64,000 bases of DNA, taken from positions 2,605,001 through 2,669,000 of the forward strand of contig NZ_JPOL01000002.1 of NCBI RefSeq assembly GCF_000733945.1. The letters are read 5' to 3'. Every line of letters begins with the position of its first letter. Positions within the stretch are counted from its first letter, which is position 1. The notes beneath the pieces were generated by a model. It did not search any database. It was given only the letters and a program-made list of their open reading frames with translations, and had not been told where the DNA came from. Position numbers and translations under genes: made by a program. Below are positions 17,213 to 26,500 of this stretch, one piece after another. The stretch comes from Flavimarina sp. Hel_I_48. GTDB taxonomy: Bacteria; Bacteroidota; Bacteroidia; Flavobacteriales; Flavobacteriaceae.

Positions 17213-17340
17213 ATGTCCTTAGCTTAGCAGTTTGTGAATGAACAGCTTATCCTAAAACTTCTTAGCTTAATATATACAATCTCAGAAGCGATATGGGTTA
17301 TTTGATTCTTGAGAATATTTAGCTCTTTTTTTGGTTTTTT

Positions 17341-17428
17341 TGGCGTTTACCTACGGGTAAGGCTTTACGTTGCAATCTTTTAGTTCGTGCCTCACAAAAA
17401 GGATTTCCACTTCAATCCCTAACGCAAA
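17341..17428 (+). repeat. Dispersed intergenic repeat, copy 2
   Basis: About 88 bp from TGGCGTTTACCTACGGGTAA to AATCCCTAACGCAAA, matching copy 1 at 13332-13417 in direct orientation. The terminal GCGTT/AACGC pairing is kept, while the inner CCTACGGGTAAGG differs by paired-looking changes. The two copies flank tspO, mvaD, mevalonate kinase and the UbiA gene. Confidence 0.75.
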
Positions 17429-17588
17429 GAAAGTTTTTAGATTATATGATCGCTTTAAGCATTTACTAAGTTTCCGTGTATTTGTTTAAGGTTTTGGTAT
17501 GCTAATGAAACAAGATAGTGCAAGTTCAACAGAACTGGAAACCCTTTTTGACTACTAAGGGATATGCAAATAGCTCTTACTAAAAACG

Positions 17589-17596
17589 TACCTTTG
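17589..17596 (+). promoter_or_regulatory. -7 box TACCTTTG for the rluB-like gene
   Basis: An exact TAnnTTTG box, 15 nt before the ATG at 17612. No TTTG at the expected -33 distance is evident. Confidence 0.5.
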
Positions 17597-17611
17597 CACA
17601 AATTTTTTATC

Positions 17612-18445
17612 ATGAAGAAGCAGGACGGAAAGCCTACAAAAAAATATAATAAACCTACTACCGGTAAGAAAGCGGCAGGAGGTAAGCCTTCGGCGAAAGC
17701 CGTTAAGGAAAATGCAAGCGCACCAAAAAAACAAAGTTCAAGCGGAATACGCCTCAATAAATATATCGCAAACAGTGGGATCTGCTCCCGCCGCGAAGCA
17801 GATCTTTATATTTCTACCGGTCAGGTTACCGTAAACGGCCAGGTGGTAAATGAAATGGGAAGTAAAGTCAATCTGGATGATGATGTGCGTTTTGATGGGC
17901 GTCGTATCAACCCTGAGGCAAAAGCCTATGTATTGCTCAACAAACCTAAAGGTTTTGGGGTGACCACAAGCAATAAAAAGGGAATGACGGTTATGGATCT
18001 TGTGGCCAATGCCACAAAATCGCGTATTGAGCCCATAGGCCGACTGGGCCGAAATGCAACCGGTCTTCTTTTGTTTACCAATGATGAAAAGGTAATGCAG
18101 AAAATGATGAACACAAAAGCCGGCCTGCCCCGTCTTTTTCATATTGAACTTGATAAAAACCTAAAAGGCGAGGATCTTGAAAAGATCAAGCAAGGTCTTA
18201 CCGTAGAAGGCAAGAAAATTTTTGTGGAAGATATTAGTTATGTGAATGATGCGCCAAGAAAGGAAGTGGGGCTTCAGATCAAGAATATAGGCAACGGTGT
18301 GATCAGGACTATATTTGAATATTTAGACTATCAGGTGGTACGCGTGGATTGTGTCACGCTGGGAACCCTTACTAAAAAGGACCTCCCCAGGGGAAAATAC
18401 AGACATTTAAACCAGCAGGAAATCAATAACCTAATGATGCTTTAA
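17612..18445 (+). CDS. RluB-like pseudouridine synthase family protein lacking the catalytic Asp
   Basis: This 277-residue protein starts with a basic, low-complexity Lys/Gly/Ala tail (to about residue 45). An S4 RNA-binding domain follows (IRLNKYIANSGICSRREAD, about 47-90), then a RsuA/RluB-type fold to the end (LTKKDLPRGKYRHL). Active family members have GRLDxxTxGLL, where the Asp is the catalytic nucleophile. Here the motif reads GRLGRNATGLL (codon GGC at the Asp position). The later conserved RNRxVRR segment is also changed to GNGVIRTIFE. So it is probably an RNA-binding but non-catalytic paralogue, or it uses altered chemistry. Start MKKQDGKPTK follows a TACCTTTG box. A strong bidirectional terminator follows. 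Confidence 0.85.
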   Translation: MKKQDGKPTKKYNKPTTGKKAAGGKPSAKAVKENASAPKKQSSSGIRLNKYIANSGICSRREADLYISTGQVTVNGQVVNEMGSKVNLDDDVRFDGRRINPEAKAYVLLNKPKGFGVTTSNKKGMTVMDLVANATKSRIEPIGRLGRNATGLLLFTNDEKVMQKMMNTKAGLPRLFHIELDKNLKGEDLEKIKQGLTVEGKKIFVEDISYVNDAPRKEVGLQIKNIGNGVIRTIFEYLDYQVVRVDCVTLGTLTKKDLPRGKYRHLNQQEINNLMML

Positions 18446-18504
18446 AAAGTGCCTTTTTGGGCTGAAAATTGGCTATTTTAGTCGAAAAACTAGGTGTTTT
18501 AGTA

Positions 18505-18538
18505 AAAAAAAGCGGCAAGTAAAACTTGCCGCTTTTTT
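18505..18538. terminator. Bidirectional intrinsic terminator
   Basis: Stem AGCGGCAAGT / ACTTGCCGCT with a 3-nt loop, flanked by A7 on the left and T6 on the right. It can end both the rluB-like gene (plus) and the small membrane-protein gene (minus). Confidence 0.9.
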
Positions 18539-18557
18539 ATTTTGGGAAGGTATTGAA

Positions 18558-19007
18558 TTAATGTTCGTTGTTTACCTGTTCTGAAAGTACACGTTTGATA
18601 GTACTAAATTCTTCAGTGCTAACAAAGAAGACTTTTCTTTTGTCTTTTGAAGCTATCCTGACAGCTTCGCCAATTTTCACATTGTAAAGCCATCCCTGGG
18701 TTGTATATCGTATACCAATACCGGTCCACCATTTTAATTCTATCTTTTGAATTGATGAAAAATCAATTTCGGAAAGGTGCATCTTCCTCTTAAAAAGTCC
18801 AAAATTAAAATAAGCTACAATCTCTTCACTATTTATAAGAATAGTCAATTTGTGAAAAATCACTGCAATCGCAGCCAATAAAATAACAGGAAAATAAATT
18901 GTTGTTATATCATATCTGAAAAAAAGAAAAATACCAATTAATGAGAAAAGGGCATAAATCCAATACGTGTACTGATCTTCCCTAAATACTTCGTTGTGTG
19001 CTTTCAT
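18558..19007 (-). CDS. Small membrane protein with a PH-like cytoplasmic domain
   Basis: This 149-residue protein has two hydrophobic segments near the N-terminus (about residues 15-31 and 36-52). A soluble beta-rich domain follows, with ILINSEEIVAYFNFGLFKRKMHLSEID and the later KVFFVSTEE. This layout resembles small bacterial PH-domain membrane proteins, where the strands YxxxFG and the FIS-like SSIQKIEL recur. I do not recognise a specific family or function. It stands alone between two terminators, convergent with the rluB-like gene. Confidence 0.7.
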   Translation of the reverse strand: MKAHNEVFREDQYTYWIYALFSLIGIFLFFRYDITTIYFPVILLAAIAVIFHKLTILINSEEIVAYFNFGLFKRKMHLSEIDFSSIQKIELKWWTGIGIRYTTQGWLYNVKIGEAVRIASKDKRKVFFVSTEEFSTIKRVLSEQVNNEH

Positions 19008-19210
19008 ATTATAAATGGCATTGAACTTTCTTAGACTAAAAAACTGAATTGCAGGTACTAAACATCTTTTAATGTGTATACTTTATAAAGTTAAACAATC
19101 AAGTAATATATCCAAAACGATGGGATATTGTTATTTTAGCATGAAAAATCGGAATTTCCCTATATCCATACGATAGATTGGAATTTATGCCATACTATTT
19201 GGTTTAAATG

Positions 19211-19249
19211 AAAAAATGCGATTGTCCTAAGGCAATCGCATTTTTTTTA
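19211..19249 (-). terminator. Intrinsic terminator of the zinc-peptidase lipoprotein gene
   Basis: Stem AATGCGATTG / CAATCGCATT with an 8-nt loop, A-rich on the left and T8 on the right, so it can work in both directions. It lies 21 bp after the stop at 19270 on the minus strand. Confidence 0.85.
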
Positions 19250-19269
19250 TAAATTAAGCTATCTTAAAT

Positions 19270-20394
19270 TTATAAAATATCGCTTATAGTAGCTACAAAA
19301 GCTGCATGAGCCTCGTCCATAGTTAAAATATGGCCTTGCTTCTGAGCGTTTTGAGCCAGATCATAACCTGCTCTTGATGCAGCCATTCTCTGAGCAGGTG
19401 TACCGTGGTGACCACTACTGGAAAAACTACAGTCTCCAATTTGAAAGTAAAGATCAAGAAACTGCTCTACTCGTTTCCAATTGTATGTTGCTCCTCTTTT
19501 ATGTGTCATGTAATAAGATGCAATAAAATCTGCTTCAAGCTCCGTATAACGTGTAGCTTCTGCAGGATCCTGAGCAGCACCGTTAGGATACCAGTCCCCA
19601 AAATTTAAAAATTGAATCTCATGAGCCCATTCGTGCGCTAAGATCCCTGTCCATACAATACCCTCGTCAATTCCAGTTTGAGAAAGCCAGTCTGGCAGTC
19701 CATCACCTATAACGATTGTACGGTTAGATGATGCAAAACCATCTGTTGCAAAGTATGGGTTTTCTGGTAGGTTAGGGGATTGCTCATTAAGTTCAAGTAT
19801 TATATCAGCCTGTTCATAAGCCTGCTCCTGTGTAAGGGGTACAAAGTTTCCCTGTGCGTCGCGAAATCCAAAAAATGAATAGAAAACTTCTGCCACTTTT
19901 TCTCTGTCATTCAAATTTGCGGTATGCTCACCCTTAACTGTGATATCTACAGGCATGCTCCAGAATTTATTCAACTCTCTTTCCCTTTTAGTCATCAACT
20001 GAGTATAATTCCCATCTTCACCAAAATACTGATCTCCCTCATTGAGCAGAAAGCTATAGTAATAATTGATATCAGAGTATAATGAAACATAAGATAAGGC
20101 CAGTGGATCTGCAATGATGGAGTTGATATACTTATTTTGTACATCCCTTAGCTCCGTAGGGCCGCACGGGGATGGTGCAACTGCATTTCTAAAAAGATAT
20201 GCTAAATTTTTGGAATTCTCATCCTGCCATTTTTTCGCATCGTCTTTAAGTTCTAGATTGTTTGTAGCTGCTTCAAGGTTTACGCCATCAGAAAAGTCCT
20301 GAGTTACGATTTCATCAGGGTTATCCTTTTCACAGGATATACTAATTATACTGAGTACAAGCGTTGCGCATGCCATTTTAATACTTCTATTCAT
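19270..20394 (-). CDS. Lipoprotein with zinc-metallopeptidase domain
   Basis: This 374-residue lipoprotein has a leader ending SISC (Cys21). The zinc motif is HEWAHE at about residues 255-260 in the helix ILAHEWAHEIQFLNF; a likely third ligand is in the helix YTELEADFIASY, and the tail has HGTPAQRMAASRAGYD. That order (HExxH, ExxAD, HGTxxQR) resembles the YpfJ-type neutral zinc metallopeptidase family (PF04228), though overall similarity looks distant. It is expected to be anchored in the periplasm or at the cell surface. No neighbour points to a substrate. It is a single-gene unit with its own terminator. Confidence 0.8.
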   Translation of the reverse strand: MNRSIKMACATLVLSIISISCEKDNPDEIVTQDFSDGVNLEAATNNLELKDDAKKWQDENSKNLAYLFRNAVAPSPCGPTELRDVQNKYINSIIADPLALSYVSLYSDINYYYSFLLNEGDQYFGEDGNYTQLMTKRERELNKFWSMPVDITVKGEHTANLNDREKVAEVFYSFFGFRDAQGNFVPLTQEQAYEQADIILELNEQSPNLPENPYFATDGFASSNRTIVIGDGLPDWLSQTGIDEGIVWTGILAHEWAHEIQFLNFGDWYPNGAAQDPAEATRYTELEADFIASYYMTHKRGATYNWKRVEQFLDLYFQIGDCSFSSSGHHGTPAQRMAASRAGYDLAQNAQKQGHILTMDEAHAAFVATISDIL

Positions 20395-20478
20395 AAGTTT
20401 GAGTTTGATTATTTATTTAAATTAAGGCTTTGTTTTATAAATTCAAAAGAAATTATGTTAACTCCTAAAAAGTAAATC

Positions 20479-20510
20479 GCAAAAAAAACCACCATTTCTG
20501 GCGGTTTTTA
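20479..20510 (-). terminator. Terminator of the giant secreted-protein gene
   Basis: On the minus strand the sequence reads AAAAACCGCC, a 6-nt loop, then GGTGGTTTTTTTT: an 8-bp stem with one G-T pair and a U tract. It lies about 32 bp after the stop at 20542. Confidence 0.7.
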
Positions 20511-20541
20511 ATAGTAAGGCTAACTTAATAATCAAATCATT

Positions 20542-23500
20542 TTATTTCTTCACAACCTGAATTTTTGAAGAAATAGCACCTTCCTCGTTAGTCAATTGTA
20601 AGAAATAAACTCCTTGTGACATGCCGGTCATGTCCATCACACCCTGATTTACACCAGGTCGAAGGTCAAGCGTTCTATTTATAACATTAGCACCGTTAAG
20701 GTTGAACAATTGTCCTTTGAATGTACCTCCGTTACCTTTAACAGCAAGGTTAAGATAACCACTTACCGGGTTAGGGTACATATTTATGTCCAATTCTGCA
20801 TTGGCCACACGGTTGATTTGATTTTCGATGCTCAGGAGAATATCAATATCCTCATCACTAAGGGTGTTGATCACCAGGATTCCATCCAGGTCATAACCGT
20901 CTGCTGCGCCATCTGTAAAGTCGGCCGGATTGCTCATATCGGTCACACGGATAAAACGTGCGCTAGATAAGCCTCCATCGGCAAGATCAACTTCGCCATC
21001 ACGGCAAATACCGGTACCTATCACAGACCAGGTTTCCCCATCGAGAGACGCTTCGATCATCGCTTTTTCAGGATAGGTTTCACAAGGTTGCCCAAGATCG
21101 TTAAAGCCGGTCTCCACAATCAGCAGGTCATTTCCAGCCATATCCATGACTTCACACCCTAATTCGATCACGATACTACCACCAAAGCCTAAAGAGACAT
21201 AGTTGTAGTTGTCATTTTCCATAGGCATGCCCAGGGCACGTTCAGGATTTGATCTGCTCGCTGGCAAACTGCTGCCATCCTTTTTAAAGCCAGGGGAATA
21301 GTCTGTTACGGACTCCCCAAAACATAAAGTAGGCGCCTGGATTACTTCAAAAGTTACCGTTAATGCATTTCCGGCTTGTCCTGTTCCGTTTTTACCGGAA
21401 TACGGTGTAGCAGTAATCGTGTTTTCACCTAAGGGAAAGGCAACGGGCATATAGATCGCGCCTTCATTACCATTGATGGTATACTCTGAGTTGTTTTCTA
21501 CCTTAAATCTTGGGTTGTCATTAAAACCAAAGACGACGCTAGAGACATCAAGCACACCTACGTTAGCAACAACGCTAAACGCATTTTCTGGATAATTGTC
21601 CAGATTGATCACATCACCATCCATCAGCGGACCTATTTCTTCATTAAGATCTGCATTGTAGAGTACAAAGCCTGTAACTTCTGGTACTTCCAAAACTTCA
21701 AGACTTACGGGAACCTGAACTATGGGAGTAACAGGATCGTTGCTACCTATGGTAATATTTCCTTCATAAGTTTGACCACCTTCAAGGTCTTCCGCAGAAA
21801 AGGTTATTGGGATTTCTACGCTTTCGCCTGCTTCTATACTACCCAATAAGGGAGGAGTAAAAGTAATTGCGAGTTCATTAGTAAGATATTCCGTATTGAA
21901 TAGTACCTGTAAACCGCTCGTTCCATCAGGGCCTTCCAGACCTACGGTACTACTTGTTGCAATACTGGAATCTACGATCCTGTACTGCGTTTTTATGGTA
22001 CCATTAGGATATAAAATCACCTGAAAAGTTACAGGGTCTGGAATGGGTAGAAAGGGAGGGAACCCAAATCCAGGCACCGCTTCATACTGTACTATGAAAT
22101 ACTCTTCGCTAGCCTGATAAAAGACGCCCGTACCGTTTTGTGGTTCAAGGTCTGACCACATGGCAGCGATAATATTGTTAGGCTCCGTAGTACTTGGTAT
22201 CTGCGCATTTGAAAAATTAGAACCTACCACGGGAGCGAATGTCAAGAAGCCATTTGCAGCAATAGTTACGCTGTCCTGTATATTTCCAAAGAAATTAAAT
22301 TCAAATGGAAGTTCAACCGAAGCATTGCCTTCGCCGGCAGTACCTTCAAAAGCCACCGGGGTTCCAGATTCACTGATGTCTACATAATCATATGCTGGAC
22401 CACCACTGTTATTGTCTATCCAGGTATAACCAAACGTTCCAGGACCGCCACTAGCATTCATAAACTGAGGTCCTTTGCGGGTATCGCCGGCTTCTTTGCT
22501 TCTTATTTTAGCAAATTCCAACTGAGGGTATACCTGAGGTGTTGCAGTAGCTTGGTCAGTAGAACCAAAATATGGCGGAGTAACCGAATAATTAAGCACA
22601 GAACCACCATTATTGTTGATAGTGATCGATTCACTAATAGAATCGCCTTTGTTTACAGTAAGATCAAAGGCTTCCGGGGTTACGGCGATGACCGGAGGGT
22701 CTATGCCTATACCGCTCAAAAGAACAGTTTCTGTTGAATTGTCAAATGCATCATTGCTCGTAATGGTGATTTCATCTGAAATAGAACCTATAACGCTTGG
22801 TGTGAACGTCACTCCAACCACAAGGGATTGATCAGGTTTTAAGCTGAATGGAGCTACGGTATCCAGCACAAAATCAGAATTTCCGTTAGATAATTCAGAA
22901 ATCTCAAGGGTTTTTGAACCCGTATTTTCGATGAGGAAATCTGCAGAAGTACTCTGATTTACATATAGACCTCCAAAATTAAGGGTGTCTGGCGTAATGG
23001 TAATTTCCGGATATCCAATTACGGTAAGCTCAAATAATGTACTTGGGCTATTTATGGGATCATTACTGGAAACCTCAAGATTGTCAAAATACACACCATC
23101 GTTTAGCCCTGTTGCATCGAGTGTTACAGTAAGTTGACGTGACCCGCCAGCTGCAACAACTCCTGAAAGAGGCTTGACGTTGCTTATAAAACTGGTAAGT
23201 GGTTGTTCTGGTTTTACAAATCGCAGGGCCAGGTTATCTTTAATGTAACTTGTATTAAAAGCCACCTGAGCACCTTGTGTACCGTCTGCATTTTCAATAC
23301 CTACTGTAGCAGAGTTGAGAAAGCCTGCATTTTCAACATTATCATAATATAGATCAATGTTTCCATCACTGTTCAATACGATTTGAAAAGTAACTGCAGA
23401 TTCTGCCGTACCGCTATATTTTGATACCGTAGTCCATTGTATTATAAATCTATTTTCAAACGCCTGATAATGGACAGCTCCATTAAAATTTTGAGGTTCT

Positions 23501-26500
23501 AGATCATCCCATAATGCTGCGATCATATTATTTATACCGCCAGCGGTAGGAATTTGCTGATTGGTATAGGTAACCCCAGTAGGTTCCTGGAAAGCCACAA
23601 AACCATTGGCGTTTATAAAAGCATTATCATAAAACACTCCATAAAATTCAAAAGGGAATCCTATTGCGACTTGTGTAGAACCATCACCAAGTATATCTGA
23701 GGTGATTGCTGTTCCTGATCCCGAGATATCGTTAAAAGCATAAACGGGACCACCATCTTCATCGCTATCTATCCAGGTGTAACCAAAACCGGTATCTGTA
23801 CCCACGCTATATTCAATTTGATTACCTCGACGGGGATCTGTAGCGCCCTTATCCAAATTATTTGCTGAACCAAAGTCAATAATTTCGGTGTTGTTTAATT
23901 GAACATCAGGATCTGCTAGCGCATTAGCCACGGCAAGATCAGGGAAAGAGAAGATTAATGGAGAATTTCCTTCATTTTTCAAGGTAATCTCACTATCTAT
24001 TGTAGTTCCCGCATCTGTGGTTTCAGAAACCTCAGTAGGGTCAAGAACTGCAACCGGTGGATCAACACCCACCCCGTTTACTACGATCTGTAATTCATCA
24101 TTTTCTGGTGCATCACTGTTTATGGTAAGAATACCGTTGATACTTCCTGTAGCAGAAGGGGCAAAAGTTACCACAACATCAAGGCTCCCGTTTGCGGCAA
24201 TAGCAGCTTGTGCTGGCTCCACACTAAAATCTGGATTGTCTGAAGTTATACTTTCAATTGTAAGTACATCCAGTCCCAGATTATCTATGGTAAATGTGCG
24301 TTCTGCCTCGCTGCCCAAAAATACATTGTTGAAGAGCAAGAATTCATCAGAAATGGCAATTTCAGAAATCTGGCCTGAAACTTCAAAAGTTGTTGCTAGA
24401 CGTGCTTCTGGAGTTATAGGGTCATTGCTAGAAACTACAATATCTGTATCGTAAACTCCATTTGCTAATGTTGTACCATCAAAGGTAACATTTACCTCGA
24501 GTGATTCTCCTGGTGCAACTGTACCTGATGAAGGTTCTAATGCGATATAACCATCTCTACCACCGCTAAGTGCACGGGTAAAAAACGCAAAATCTACAGC
24601 AACGTATGTTGCTCCGCCATCGCTACTTGCAAAATAAGTGTTTGGTCGTATGGTTGCAGCAGAATCGTATCCCTGAGGGAACGCGATACCATCAGGATAT
24701 TGATAAACTATCCAGAAGGTTTCGCCAGCGGTAAAAGTTTGAGCTTCATCAAGTACATTTGCCACTACAATGCCATCTGCACTTGATTGCGTAAAGGTTT
24801 GTGTTATCAAAAGCTCACCATCGTTTGGACTCGCGTCACCGCCTCTGTAAACTTGCAAAATAATAGTGGGATCTGAAACGGCTTCTGTCCTATAGGCATT
24901 TCTAATTGCAGATAGGGTAAAATCGCCTTCTGTAACAAATTTCATTGCCGAAGTGAGCGGTGCTGTTTGAAAACCTACAAAATCATCAGGAAAATCAACC
25001 CCTGAATCGTAAGAAATGGAGTCAGAATACGTTACTGCATCACGCTGTACATTTTTATGAATTTTGAGATTCTCCAATGTACTGGCAATTTTCATAGAAA
25101 CCTTTTCTGTATTGCCTACGCCATAGTTGGCCATATCAAGATCTTCTATTTTGATAGCGTTGTCCATTGCCGGAGGCGTAAAAGAAGTAGAACCAGGAGA
25201 AGCCGTAAAATCAAGTGGGCTTTCGCCGGAATTTGAAATGGTAAAACTTGATTGTGCTGTGGCAGGAGTTTCTGTGATCACATTTACCGAAGCGCTCAGA
25301 GAATCTGGAGCTACTTCTATGGTAGGCGGTTGAAGTACGGTAAGTGCAACAGGAACCTTAATCTGAGGATTGTCAAGATCATTGCTGCTAACTGTAAGTG
25401 CCGCTTCGTAAGATCCAGGATTAAGGGTTCTTGCATCAAATTTTACGTTTACGGTACTGGTGGTTCCAAAGGGAACAGTACCTGCGCTTGGGCTTACAGA
25501 CAAAAAAAAGGAAGAAGGATCACCATCTGTAATCTCAAAATCGTCCATATCAAAAGTAGAACCTGTAACTTCCATATTTGAAAGAATTACAACCTGCTCA
25601 ATTTCCGGGGCAAATCCCTGTCCTGAAAAGACTAGTTCTTCATCAAAGAAAATTGAAAATGTGGAGTCATCCTTATCTACCACGATACGAAGGTCAAAAT
25701 AACCCTCTGGCGTTGTAGCGGTAATGGGAACAAAATCACTTTCTGTAAGTACATCTATACTTCGGTCTGGATTGAACCGTAGGCGCGTATTGACCGAGTT
25801 TGCGGTAGGAGATTGTGGGATCACTTCCCAGGTTACGCCTTCTCCCTGAATATTTATAGTAGCCGAAGCGACCATAAACGGTTCATCACCAGGAGTAATT
25901 GTAGGCGAAATTGCAAGAACGCTGCCAGCCCTCGTGCTACCTAATCCATCAGAAATACCTCTAAAATGCTGATTTCCATTTTCAGGATTTTCGGTAGAGA
26001 CGACCCAGTTTCCCGGATATTGACCGCTCCATCCCAGTTGACCCAGAATATCACCAGTGGTGAATTCTTCAAAATCTGTTGCGTAAAGACTAGTAACTAT
26101 TTTCTCAAAACCTCCACTGTATTTAACAAGTTGTCCGTTGCCAAACAGTGTAGTATTCGTATTGAAATTGGTCGTTTTTGAGCCCGAATTAGCAATATAC
26201 TCCCTTGATATCGCAACTCGAGAATCAAATTCTTGCGTAGAGTCGCTAACAACCTCAATAGAATAAGTAAGATCTTCATCTCCATTGTTTGCAATGCTAA
26301 GTTCACGGGTTATAATTTGAAATTGCTCAATAGTCTCATCAAATGATTCTGGACTAACAGAAATTTGCGGAGTTTCCGTACCGTCAAGTACACGCACTGT
26401 TACCGGAATGGCAATCTGGTTCTCATTTGCGCTTCCACTTACAAATATCGTATCGTTGTATATTCCCTTTACAAGTCCTGAAGCGTCAAGGTTGACGTTA

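Larger units (their letters stand above)
17213..17611. other. Intergenic region between ubiA-like and rluB-like genes
   Basis: This 399-bp region holds the second copy of the dispersed repeat (17341-17428) and the TACCTTTG box at 17589-17596. The rest is AT-rich with no convincing gene. Confidence 0.6.

Noticed and set aside
24017..24454. Open frames of 100-145 codons on the plus strand over the giant secreted-protein gene
   Set aside because: They mirror the coding frame of the giant gene and have low-complexity Ser/Thr content; the minus-strand gene explains them.
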